Shown: in pieces, positions 35,749-43,739 of the stretch
Layout of the letters: each line of letters opens with the position of its first letter
How positions within the stretch are numbered: the stretch's first letter is position 1
Source of the DNA: Caldifarciminota bacterium
Lineage (GTDB): Bacteria; Hydrothermota; Hydrothermia; LBFQ01; DSFT01
Assembly (NCBI GenBank): GCA_025060695.1
Contig: JANXBH010000004.1
Span: 36,035 to 100,034 of the forward strand
Reading direction: 5' to 3'
Length of the DNA: 64,000 nt
The notes under the pieces: model-generated
What the model was told of the DNA's origin: nothing
Database searches by the model: none
Seen by the model: the letters and a program-made list of their open reading frames with translations, nothing else
Made by a program: the position numbers and the translations under genes

Positions 35749-35898
35749 CTAAAATTTTAAAGCACGTAAAGCACCATTTTTAACATCATTCTCAATTAAT
35801 CGCAAAATTAGTTGTTCCACATTTAAAGCTTGTTTTGGTTCTGCCAATGTGCAGTCCACAGAACAATTTGGATAAATAAACTCCAATTTATTATACAA
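35749..35898 (-). CDS. Possible small protein, 49 residues
   Basis: Open frame from a TTG start with AAAGGAG 7 nt upstream and a palindromic -10-like element before that. The product has two cysteines (NCSVDC, residues 11-16) and an amphipathic C-terminal half (VEQLILRLIENDVKNGALRA). It uses CGA and CGT arginine codons, rare in neighbouring genes. It ends 60 bp before the giant secreted-protein start, on the same strand. No family recognised. It could instead be a decayed gene fragment. Confidence 0.35.
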   Translation of the reverse strand: MYNKLEFIYPNCSVDCTLAEPKQALNVEQLILRLIENDVKNGALRALKF

Positions 35899-35908
35899 TT
35901 TAAAACTC

Positions 35909-35924
35909 CTTTAAAATTTTAAAG
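35909..35924. promoter_or_regulatory. Perfect palindromic bidirectional promoter between tRNA-Leu and the small ORF
   Basis: CTTTAAAATTTTAAAG is a perfect 16-bp palindrome with a -10-like TAAAAT on each strand (35912-35917 plus, 35916-35921 minus). The tRNA begins 10 nt after the plus-strand hexamer. Confidence 0.55.
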
Positions 35925-35927
35925 CAT

Positions 35928-36010
35928 GCGGGAGTGGCGGAATTGGCAGACGCGCCAGATTTAGGATCTGGTCCCGATAAGGGGTGAGGGTTCAACTCCC
36001 TCCTCCCGCA
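35928..36010 (+). tRNA. tRNA-Leu (anticodon TAG)
   Basis: 83-nt class II tRNA. Acceptor GCGGGAG pairs with CTCCCGC; discriminator A at 36010. The anticodon stem CCAGA/TCTGG encloses the loop TTTAGGA, giving anticodon TAG. A long variable arm and a T-arm with GGTTCAACTCC are present. CCA is not encoded. A protein gene starts one nucleotide after the discriminator base. Confidence 0.96.
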
Positions 36011-36011
36011 T

Positions 36012-36635
36012 CTGAAACTTGTAATTTTTGACTTTGATGGGACTATATTTGACACATCACTTGGTTTAACACTCTCTATAAACGAACTATTAAGAAGATA
36101 TAAACTGCTTGAACTAAACTCTAAAGAAGTAAAAAAGATTATCGGTGGCGGTATAGAACTAACCTTAAGAAGGATTTTTAATGAAAACTTCAAAGAGGAA
36201 TTAATAGAAGAATTTAATGAAGTTTACAAGAATTTCATGCATGAAGGACTTAAACCATACGACAATGTAATTAATGTGATAGAAAAACTTAAAAAAGAGA
36301 AAGGTTTCATTGTAGTAATTTATACAAACAAATCAAAAAACTTTGTAATTGATATCTTAAGAAAGTTCAACATATTAGAATTTTTTGATGAAATTATAAC
36401 TATTGATGATGGATTTAAAAAACCAGATAAGGAAGCTATTGACTATTTAGAAAGGACATACAATATAAAAAAAGAGAATATGTATATTATCGGAGATAGT
36501 GAGTTTGACATACAAACAGCAAAAATTTCAGGTATTAAGAGTATTTTCGTAAATTGGGGATTTGGAGAAAATATTGGAGCAGACTTTGAAGTTAATGAAC
36601 CTTATGAGATATACGAAATACTAAATTCAAAATAG
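36012..36635 (+). CDS. HAD-family phosphatase (phosphoglycolate-phosphatase-like), non-canonical CTG start
   Basis: 207 residues from a CTG at 36012. Motif I DFDGT at 7-11, motif II threonine in VIYTNKS, motif III lysine in FKKPDKEA and motif IV IIGDSEFD make a complete HAD hydrolase with a helical cap, like Gph/PGP. In this frame there is no ATG, GTG or TTG between a TGA inside the tRNA and 36237, and starting at 36237 would delete motif I and the cap. CTG gives the textbook opening MKLVIFDFDGT; ATT at 36024 is a less likely alternative. Only 1 nt separates it from tRNA-Leu, implying a tRNA-mRNA co-transcript. Overlaps convergent holA by 44 bp. Confidence 0.85.
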   Translation: MKLVIFDFDGTIFDTSLGLTLSINELLRRYKLLELNSKEVKKIIGGGIELTLRRIFNENFKEELIEEFNEVYKNFMHEGLKPYDNVINVIEKLKKEKGFIVVIYTNKSKNFVIDILRKFNILEFFDEIITIDDGFKKPDKEAIDYLERTYNIKKENMYIIGDSEFDIQTAKISGIKSIFVNWGFGENIGADFEVNEPYEIYEILNSK

Positions 36636-37518
36636 AAATTTTATCTCTATGAAAGGTTTTATAACTTCTATCAACTAAGAGTGATAAGTACAATAGCTCA
36701 ATTAAATCATTTTTTTCTAATTTTTTGGTAATTTTTGATAGGGAATGTTTAAAAAGCGAAGGCTTTACTAATTCATACGTGTTCTCTGCTATATATATCA
36801 TGTTCAATATTGTCCTTAATATGTACATATTAAGCTCAAGAGGAGCTATTTCTTTTACTAATTTTAAGATTTCATCAAAATTGCCCTTTTCTAAGTAGTT
36901 TATAAAACTATAGACTTTCAGATTTTCACTCTTAGATAGAATAAGTTCTAAGTTCTCAGAACCTGCTAAGTAAATTTTTTCTACTTCATTATTGCAGCTT
37001 GATAGGTCCTTCGGTAAATTTCTAAACAAGTAATCCATTTGCTCTGCACTTAGCATTAGATTTAACTTATTTAACCTTTTAATTATCCACTTCTTTTTTT
37101 CCCCTTCAGTTAGATACGGCATTAAAACTAACGTGTATTTATCTGATTTTGACAAGTTCTTCCCAATAAATTCTTCCACAACTTTATTCAATTTCTTTAA
37201 GTCTTCTTCATAAAAATCTAAGCTTGAATATAAAATCACCTTTTTATTTTTTAATTTTAGAATTTCTTTCCACTTTTTTAATTTTTCAAAATTCCTAATA
37301 ATTGCCAATTTCCCCTTTTTACTAAATAAGCTACTCTGATTAAAAAACTCAACTATTTTATCTATACTTATCTCATCACCCCAAAATGTCCTCGTTTCAT
37401 AGTCTATAAATTTTTCTCTAATAGCTCTTATTGGATAATCCTCAGGTCCAATTAGAATAAAGACTTCCTCGTCCTTATATTTATCAAATTTCTTTAAAAA
37501 TTCAATATGAGTTAGCAT
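36592..37518 (-). CDS. holA: DNA polymerase III delta subunit
   Basis: Clamp-loader subunit that opens the beta sliding clamp. 308 residues of the HolA type: N-terminal VFILIGPEDYPIRAIREKFI, the SLFSKKGKLAIIRNFEKLK block and a C-terminal helical collar (LELNMYILRTILNMIYIAE). Divergent at sequence level, as usual for HolA, but the segment order is clear. Start overlaps the LVIVD gene by 17 bp. Last gene of the minus-strand run. Confidence 0.82.
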   Translation of the reverse strand: MLTHIEFLKKFDKYKDEEVFILIGPEDYPIRAIREKFIDYETRTFWGDEISIDKIVEFFNQSSLFSKKGKLAIIRNFEKLKKWKEILKLKNKKVILYSSLDFYEEDLKKLNKVVEEFIGKNLSKSDKYTLVLMPYLTEGEKKKWIIKRLNKLNLMLSAEQMDYLFRNLPKDLSSCNNEVEKIYLAGSENLELILSKSENLKVYSFINYLEKGNFDEILKLVKEIAPLELNMYILRTILNMIYIAENTYELVKPSLFKHSLSKITKKLEKNDLIELLYLSLLVDRSYKTFHRDKISILNLVFRISHKVH

Positions 37519-38476
37519 AAATGATTAAGCCATTTCTTGATGCGGAAAGTATATAATTACCTTGAACTATTAAATCAAATATTACGTCGTTATTGTATTC
37601 AGGAGCTCTATATCTTGCAACTTCACTTTCTAAAATAGTTTTCCTACCAAGTCTAAACTCATTTTCAACCCTATCCAAATCAAAAACTCTAATTCCACCC
37701 TTACCTGCAGCAAGGTGTAGATAATTACCTCTTAAATATAGACCAAGTGCTTCACCAATTCCAACATATCTGATAATCGGTTTTATGTCCTTTATATTAG
37801 AAACATCAAAAACATATAGACCATTTTTTCCTACAGCTAAATATGCTCTATTGTTATGATATCTGACAGCTATAGCAAAAGTAGTATCACCAAGAGAGTA
37901 TGAATTTAGCATTTTTATATTCTTAATATTTGAAATATCTAAAACTACTAAACCTGCAGGTCCATCTGCAACATATGCATAGTTTCCAACCACGTGTATT
38001 CCTCGTGCAAAACCAGGTGTATCAAAAAAGGAGACCATTTTAGGTTGTTTTGGGTTAGATATGTCATATATAGTTATGCCTGCTTCCGCATCCGCTAAAA
38101 AAAGATAATTTTCTCTAATATCCAAGAATACCGCCGAATCTCTTGAAGGCACTTGAGAAACTACCTGAGCTGTATATGGGTCAGTAATATCTATAACTAT
38201 TAAACCTTCTTTTCCACCCGCCACATATAAATAATTTCCACTTACTTTAAGACCTACGGGCATACCTTCTAATTTAATTTCAGGCGCAGCACCTAATTGC
38301 TTTACTTCAGAAAAATCTATAATATATATACTTTTAAGTGAACTCAAATATGCATAGTTTCCCTTAACATCAATACCTACGATGGGTTTTAACGACTTCC
38401 ACCTTGATACAAATTTTATATTTAAACTATCGCCAAACCTTAAACTATCTGTCTGAAGAATTATAAAAAAGAGCAT
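37502..38476 (-). CDS. Exported LVIVD-repeat beta-propeller protein
   Basis: 324 residues with about seven repeats of the LVIVD type (GNYAYLSSLKSIYIIDFS, GNYLYVAGGKEGLIVIDIT, GNYAYVADGPAGLVVLDIS, NRAYLAVGKNGLYVFDVS). Such repeats form surface or periplasmic propellers of unknown ligand. The only possible export signal is MLFFIILQ, 8 residues without charge; TAA six codons upstream in frame limits it. The promoter element overlaps the 3' end of tkt. Followed by holA with overlap. Confidence 0.78.
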   Translation of the reverse strand: MLFFIILQTDSLRFGDSLNIKFVSRWKSLKPIVGIDVKGNYAYLSSLKSIYIIDFSEVKQLGAAPEIKLEGMPVGLKVSGNYLYVAGGKEGLIVIDITDPYTAQVVSQVPSRDSAVFLDIRENYLFLADAEAGITIYDISNPKQPKMVSFFDTPGFARGIHVVGNYAYVADGPAGLVVLDISNIKNIKMLNSYSLGDTTFAIAVRYHNNRAYLAVGKNGLYVFDVSNIKDIKPIIRYVGIGEALGLYLRGNYLHLAAGKGGIRVFDLDRVENEFRLGRKTILESEVARYRAPEYNNDVIFDLIVQGNYILSASRNGLIIYANSY

Positions 38477-38482
38477 AAATAA

Positions 38483-38488
38483 ATTTTA
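38483..38488 (-). promoter_or_regulatory. -10-like element of the LVIVD gene
   Basis: TAAAAT on the minus strand, 6 nt before the ATG at 38476, overlapping the tkt stop region. Confidence 0.55.
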
Positions 38489-40453
38489 AAGTTTAGATAA
38501 AATCCTAAAGGCAATCTTCTTAGGTGTAAATCCAAAATGCTCAAATAAATCTTTATAATGCCCCGATTTACCAAACTCGTTCATGCTTATCTTTAAACCA
38601 TCTATACCTATAAACTCCTCCCAACCAAAACCACTTAGTGCTTCAACTGATACTCTCAAAACATTACTTAAATTCTTTCCGAGAATGTAGTTTCTATAGT
38701 CTTCACTTTGACTTTTAAATAATTCAAAGGATACAACATTTACTAATCTACATCTTATTCCAATTCCTCTTAGTATTTCACATGCCTTCATACTTGGATA
38801 TACCTCTGAACCACTTGCATAAATTATTACCTCAGGACTTTCATCTTCTAATATAACATATGCACCATATACTAATTTCTCTACATCTAATCCTTCTATA
38901 ATTGGGACGTTTTGACGAGTTAAAATCAAAGCTATTGGACCTTTTTTATAATTTATAGCAAATTCCATAGCTTTAACCGTTTCATTAGCATCTGCTGGTC
39001 TTAAGACTATTAAATTTGGAATACTCCTTAAACCTGCAAGCTGTTCAATAGGTTGATGAGTTGGTCCATCCTCTCCAAGTCCAATAGAATCGTGAGTAAA
39101 AATGTAAATAACAGGAAGTTTCATAAATGCAGATAGCCTAATTGATGGCTTCATGTAGTCTGAAAAAATAAGAAATGTCCCACAAAACGCCCTAAGACCA
39201 TATAAAGCAATACCATTTACTATGCTTCCCATTGCGTGTTCTCTCACTCCAAAGTGAATATTTTTACCTAAGGGATTATCCTTTAGAAAGTCTCCAAGTT
39301 TTGGGACAAATGTTTTATTAGAGGTGCTTAAATCTGCAGAGCCACCAATTAAAAAATCCAAATCTTCCCAAATAGTTTCCAATACTTTACCAAATGCATT
39401 CCTTGTCGCAGTTTCATCGTTAAATCTTACATTCCTAAGCTTTTGAAATACTTTCTCTTCAATTCTTTTTTCTAAAAATATATTGAACTTTTTCTCCATT
39501 TCGGGATACTCTCTAAAATATTCTTTAAGTAATAAGTTCCATTCTCTCTCTAATTTTTCTCCTTCCTCTAACTTCCTTCTTGTCCAATTTAAAACTTCAT
39601 CTGGCACTTCAAAAGGTTTATATTTCCAATTGAAGAATTTTCTTGCATATTCAATCTCCTCTTTTCCAAGTGGTTCTCCGTGGGCTTTCTCACTATTTGC
39701 CTTTCTAGTTCCATAACCTATAATACTTTTAACCTCAATAAATTTAGGCTTATCCTTTACTTTTAGTGCTAAATTTATCTTACTCTCAATTTCCTCTATA
39801 TTATTGATATCCTCAATACTAAAAACTTCCCAATTGAATGCCCTAAATCTCATCTTTACATCTTCACTCCAAGTTAAATCAGTTCTTCCATCAATTGTAA
39901 TTCCATTATTGTCCCAAAATACAATCAGATTATTTAAATTAAAATGACCTGCTAAGGAACATGCTTCATAACTAATACCTTCCATTAAATCACCATCACT
40001 TACAATTACAAATATGTTGTGATTGAATATTTTATAATTTTCCTTATTAAAATAAGCGCTCAAATACTTATAAGCTATAGCCATACCTACCGAATTAGCT
40101 AAGCCCTGTCCAAGTGGTCCAGTTGTCGTTTCCACACCTATATCCAAATCGTATTCTGGATGACCTGGAGTTTTACTACCTAACTTTCTAAAATTTTTTA
40201 TATCCTCAATACTTAGGTCATATCCATAGAGATACAAAAGTGAATATAGTAGCATGCTTGCATGACCACAGGATAAAATAAATCTATCTCTATTTAACCA
40301 TCTTGGATTTTTAGGATTAAATTTTAAGAATCTATCAAATATAATATAGCCTAAAGGAGCAAGAGCAAGTGGTGTGCCAGGATGCCCGCTCTTTGCCTCC
40401 TCTACCGCATCAATAGATAAAAATCTAATAGTATTAATTACAAGCTCATCCAT
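38486..40453 (-). CDS. tkt: Transketolase
   Basis: Thiamine-diphosphate enzyme moving two-carbon units in the pentose phosphate pathway. Full-length, 655 residues from the ATG at 40453 (a TTG at 40459 is in frame): N-terminal AKSGHPGTPLALAPLGY, TPGHPEYD, TTGPLGQGL, the diphosphate motif GDGDLMEG-like SDGDLMEGISYEA, and the central Pyr domain with FGVREHAMG and HDSIGLGEDGPTHQP. The start overlaps the accA stop by 8 bp. Confidence 0.96.
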   Translation of the reverse strand: MDELVINTIRFLSIDAVEEAKSGHPGTPLALAPLGYIIFDRFLKFNPKNPRWLNRDRFILSCGHASMLLYSLLYLYGYDLSIEDIKNFRKLGSKTPGHPEYDLDIGVETTTGPLGQGLANSVGMAIAYKYLSAYFNKENYKIFNHNIFVIVSDGDLMEGISYEACSLAGHFNLNNLIVFWDNNGITIDGRTDLTWSEDVKMRFRAFNWEVFSIEDINNIEEIESKINLALKVKDKPKFIEVKSIIGYGTRKANSEKAHGEPLGKEEIEYARKFFNWKYKPFEVPDEVLNWTRRKLEEGEKLEREWNLLLKEYFREYPEMEKKFNIFLEKRIEEKVFQKLRNVRFNDETATRNAFGKVLETIWEDLDFLIGGSADLSTSNKTFVPKLGDFLKDNPLGKNIHFGVREHAMGSIVNGIALYGLRAFCGTFLIFSDYMKPSIRLSAFMKLPVIYIFTHDSIGLGEDGPTHQPIEQLAGLRSIPNLIVLRPADANETVKAMEFAINYKKGPIALILTRQNVPIIEGLDVEKLVYGAYVILEDESPEVIIYASGSEVYPSMKACEILRGIGIRCRLVNVVSFELFKSQSEDYRNYILGKNLSNVLRVSVEALSGFGWEEFIGIDGLKISMNEFGKSGHYKDLFEHFGFTPKKIAFRILSKL

Positions 40454-41381
40454 ATACAATTCCTACCCTTCTATATTTTTCATATCTTAGCTTTAAAATC
40501 TCGTCTATATCTAAATTCTTAAGAAAATATAACTGCTCTATTATATGCTCTTTTAAGTTTTTATACATTTCCTTTGGTTGCCAATGAGCACCACCTAATG
40601 GTTCCTTTACTATTCCATCAATTACTCCAAGTTCAAGTAAATCCCTTGCCGTTAATTTTAAAATATCTGCTGCTTTTTCTGCTTTACTTGCATCTCTAAA
40701 TAGAATGGAAGCACATCCCTCAGGGGATATGACTGAATAAATACTATACTCAAGGGCAAAAACCCTATCAGCAGCTGCTATAGCAAGTGCACCACCACTA
40801 CCACCCTCACCTATAATATACGAAATTGTTGGAGTCTTAATTGATAACATTTTCATTATAGAATAAGCAATAGCTGAAAACTGACCCCTTTCTTCTGCAC
40901 CAATTCCGGGATAAGCACCAGGCGTATCTACAAATGTAATTATAGGTAGTTTTAGCTTTTCTGCCAAATCCATAATTCTCATACCTTTTCTATAACCTTC
41001 AGGATGCGGCATACCAAAATTCCTCTCAATTTTTTCATTAGTAGTTTTTCCCTTTTCTTGAGCTATGAAAGCAATTGAGAATTTATCAATTTTTCCAATA
41101 CCTACAATAATAGCACTATCATCTGAGAAAAGTCTATCGCCATGAAGCTCTAAAAATTCATCTAATACGTTATTTAGATAATCTAAAGACTTAGGTCTAT
41201 CTTGATGTCTTGCTATTTGAACTATCTGCCATCTTGTTAAATTACTATATATTTCTTCCTTTAATTTCTCCGCTTCTTTCTTTAGTCTATCTACACTATC
41301 TTTTAACGAAGGGTTAGTTTCAAGCTCCCTTATTTTCTCTAAAATATCGTATAAAGGCTTTTCAAAATCAAGGGGTCTCAT
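40446..41381 (-). CDS. accA: Acetyl-CoA carboxylase carboxyltransferase subunit alpha
   Basis: Transfers carboxyl from carboxybiotin to acetyl-CoA, the committed step of fatty acid synthesis, together with AccD. 311 residues from the ATG at 41381, giving MRPLDFEKPLYDILEKI like other AccA N-termini (in-frame GTG 41390 and TTG 41387 lie just upstream). Signatures: RHQDRPKSLDY, FGMPHPEGYRKGMR, PGAYPGIGAEERGQ and GEGGSGGALAI. accD is not in the window. Overlaps both neighbours. Confidence 0.96.
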   Translation of the reverse strand: MRPLDFEKPLYDILEKIRELETNPSLKDSVDRLKKEAEKLKEEIYSNLTRWQIVQIARHQDRPKSLDYLNNVLDEFLELHGDRLFSDDSAIIVGIGKIDKFSIAFIAQEKGKTTNEKIERNFGMPHPEGYRKGMRIMDLAEKLKLPIITFVDTPGAYPGIGAEERGQFSAIAYSIMKMLSIKTPTISYIIGEGGSGGALAIAAADRVFALEYSIYSVISPEGCASILFRDASKAEKAADILKLTARDLLELGVIDGIVKEPLGGAHWQPKEMYKNLKEHIIEQLYFLKNLDIDEILKLRYEKYRRVGIVYG

Positions 41382-42132
41382 AGGCAACACTTATAGTATT
41401 TGTAAAATTTAGATAGTTTGGAATATAAGCCTTATATCCTATAGTTAGCTTTTTATACTTTAGACGAAATAATGTAGAGATTTTGGAATAGTCATAGTCA
41501 GGAGTATAAACAATTCCAAGCGCTAAATTTTCTAATCCATATTCAAAACCTATGAATTTTTCAAATTTGTAATATCTATTTATTCCCGAAATAAAGCTAA
41601 ATTTATTAAGCTGAAGATTAATTCCTAATGATAAAATAGATGGAAGTTCTAATTGATTTGCTGAAAAAAGCTTTTTAAAACTAAAGTTCTCAAGCATAAA
41701 CATAAATTTCAACCTCTCAAAAACATTAATATTAGAAAATATGGACAAAAATGGTGAAGATTTTATTTCATCTAACACTCTATTTTCATAGTAGCCCAAG
41801 GAAAAACCCATAGAAACATTTTTTTCAACCTGAAAACTCTTGCCAATGGAAGTATAAATGGAAAAGGGAGAAAAACTTAAAAAATTTTCATCACTTGGAA
41901 TATCACTTTGATAATTAAATTTACCAAAGTCATAATATCTTAGATTAAACCCGAAACCCCTATAACCTATGAATATACTATAAATTTTACTATCAACAAG
42001 CCAAAAATTTATTGAGCTGATTATTGTAGACTTTTCTCCTAAAATAGAGATATTGGACTGCAAGTCAATTAGTCTGTTAGGAAAGGTATTTATTTCTATC
42101 CAAGTTTCATTTAAACATACTATAAATATCAT
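41368..42132 (-). CDS. Predicted outer-membrane beta-barrel protein (PorV/PorQ-like)
   Basis: 254 residues of alternating aromatic/hydrophobic strands (SIFIGYRGFGFNLRYYDFGK, VSMGFSLGYYENRV, LSLGINLQLNKFSFISGINR, LTIGYKAYIPNYLNF) typical of an outer-membrane barrel of about 12 strands, resembling the PorV/PorQ group of type-IX-associated proteins. The N-terminus MIFIVCLN is the only hydrophobic lead. Overlaps parB by 4 bp (ATGA). Assignment to a named family is tentative. Confidence 0.6.
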   Translation of the reverse strand: MIFIVCLNETWIEINTFPNRLIDLQSNISILGEKSTIISSINFWLVDSKIYSIFIGYRGFGFNLRYYDFGKFNYQSDIPSDENFLSFSPFSIYTSIGKSFQVEKNVSMGFSLGYYENRVLDEIKSSPFLSIFSNINVFERLKFMFMLENFSFKKLFSANQLELPSILSLGINLQLNKFSFISGINRYYKFEKFIGFEYGLENLALGIVYTPDYDYSKISTLFRLKYKKLTIGYKAYIPNYLNFTNTISVAYETP

Positions 42133-42953
42133 AAACCCAACCTTTTTAAAAAGTTTTCAAATTCGTCCCTATTTTTAAAGTCTAAAATAAGTTTTAATCT
42201 TCTTCTTGTCACTTTCAACTCTGCTTTTAAACCTATATTTTTAAATAATTTTTCAGAAATTTCTCTTGACAAACTCTCATTTTCTTCTAATTTTTTATCC
42301 TTAGGAGATAACATCTTTTCTAACTGCCTAACACTTATTCCTTCTTCTATAATCCTCATTGCCATTTCTTCCTGCTCTTTAAAATCACTTATTCTTAGTA
42401 ATACTCTTGCGTGTCCCTCAGTAATTTTATTTTCTCTTAAAAGTTCTAAGACTTTTTCACTTAAATTTAGTAGTCTTATCGTATTAGTTATTGTTGCCCT
42501 ATCCTTTCCTACAATTTGCGCTATTTCATTTTGAGTAAAACCGAATTTTTCAATAAGCTGTTTATATGCTAATGCTTCTTCAATAGGATTTAAGTCCTCC
42601 CTTTGCAAGTTTTCGACTAATGCTAATTGTAGCATTTCGGAATCTTCTAACTCCTTTACAATAGCCGGAATTTTTGTAAGACCAGCTATTCTACTTGCTC
42701 TCCATCTCCTCTCTCCCGCAACGATTTGATATTTATCTTCAGATATCTGCCTTACAATTATAGGCTGTAATAAGCCATTAGACTTTATAGATTCTGCAAG
42801 CTCTCTTAGTTCTTGTTCTGAAAAGCTTCTTCTCGGTTGATAGGGATTTGGTTCAATTAATTCAATATCAATTAGTTGTAAATTCTCTAAGGTATCACCT
42901 CCCGGAAGTATAGCAGCTAAACCCCTCCCAAGACCTCTAAGTTTCTTACTCAT
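42129..42953 (-). CDS. parB: Chromosome partitioning protein ParB
   Basis: CTP-dependent DNA clamp that loads at parS and spreads, aiding origin segregation. 274 residues: N-terminal MSKKLRGLGRGLAAIL (ParA-contacting), NPYQPRR, box II GERRWRA at 80-86, LVENLQREDLNPIEEA, and the HTH region GFTQNEIAQIVGKDRATITN. Overlaps parA by 4 bp; a parS-like site lies just upstream of parA. Confidence 0.96.
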   Translation of the reverse strand: MSKKLRGLGRGLAAILPGGDTLENLQLIDIELIEPNPYQPRRSFSEQELRELAESIKSNGLLQPIIVRQISEDKYQIVAGERRWRASRIAGLTKIPAIVKELEDSEMLQLALVENLQREDLNPIEEALAYKQLIEKFGFTQNEIAQIVGKDRATITNTIRLLNLSEKVLELLRENKITEGHARVLLRISDFKEQEEMAMRIIEEGISVRQLEKMLSPKDKKLEENESLSREISEKLFKNIGLKAELKVTRRRLKLILDFKNRDEFENFLKRLGL

Positions 42954-43726
42954 ACCCTTACCTCCCTTCTTGCAAATCTATTTATTATTTCCTTTGCTAA
43001 ATTTTTATACGCAATTGCACCAACTGATAGTGGATCAAATATAACTCCCGGAATACCATAACTTGGAGCTTCAGCTAACCTTATACTTCTGGGAATTATA
43101 GTTTGAAAGACCATTTCTTTAAATATTCTTCTTATCTCCTCCTCTACCTGTTCAGAAAGCTTCGTTCGCTTATCATACATAGTTATTAAAAAACCTAAAA
43201 GTTTTAATTTCGGATTTATGGTTCTTCTAACATAGTGTACTGTCTCTAATAGTTGTGCAACCCCCTCCAATGCATAGTATTCTGCCTGAACAGGTATTAA
43301 AACATACTCAGCAGATGAAAGAATTAATATTGTTAAAGTCCCAAGAGAAGGAGGTGCATCTATAAATATATAGTCGTAGTTTTGAGAAATGCTCTCTAAG
43401 ATATTTTTTAAAGTTAATTCCCAATTAGGCTTTCCCCTTAATTCAGTATCTACTCCTATTAAATCAGGTGAAGACGGTAATAAGTCCAGTTTTGCATTTT
43501 CAACTTTAATCAATACATCCTCAATAGTTGCCTTACCTATAAGTAGATGATATAGATTTTTAGCATTTCTTCTATTTATTCCAAAACCACTAGAAGCATT
43601 TGCTTGTGCATCGCCGTCTACTACTAAGACTCTCAAATCTTCAAGTGCTATAGCAGTCGACAGATTCACCACAGTAGTTGTTTTACCAACACCACCTTTC
43701 TGATTAACAACTGCGACTTTTATCAT
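42950..43726 (-). CDS. parA: Chromosome partitioning ATPase ParA (Soj)
   Basis: Deviant Walker A ATPase that forms DNA-bound gradients moving ParB-parS complexes. 258 residues with KGGVGKTTT at 10-18, VDGDAQANASSG, and the Walker B region YIFIDAPPSLGTLT. Preceded by a canonical TATAAT 7 nt before the ATG and, further upstream, a parS-like palindrome. Confidence 0.96.
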   Translation of the reverse strand: MIKVAVVNQKGGVGKTTTVVNLSTAIALEDLRVLVVDGDAQANASSGFGINRRNAKNLYHLLIGKATIEDVLIKVENAKLDLLPSSPDLIGVDTELRGKPNWELTLKNILESISQNYDYIFIDAPPSLGTLTILILSSAEYVLIPVQAEYYALEGVAQLLETVHYVRRTINPKLKLLGFLITMYDKRTKLSEQVEEEIRRIFKEMVFQTIIPRSIRLAEAPSYGIPGVIFDPLSVGAIAYKNLAKEIINRFARREVRV

Positions 43727-43733
43727 GGCGAAA

Positions 43734-43739
43734 ATTATA
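43734..43739 (-). promoter_or_regulatory. -10 element (TATAAT) of parA
   Basis: Exact consensus TATAAT on the minus strand, 7 nt before the parA ATG. This case supports reading the TAAAAT hexamers elsewhere as -10 elements. It overlaps the last codons of the upstream glycosyltransferase gene. Confidence 0.68.

Noticed and set aside
35900-36193. 97-codon minus-strand open frame over tRNA-Leu and the HAD gene start
   Set aside because: Its protein is the antisense reading of the tRNA (GRRELNPHPLSGPDP-type sequence) and it opposes a well-supported HAD gene.
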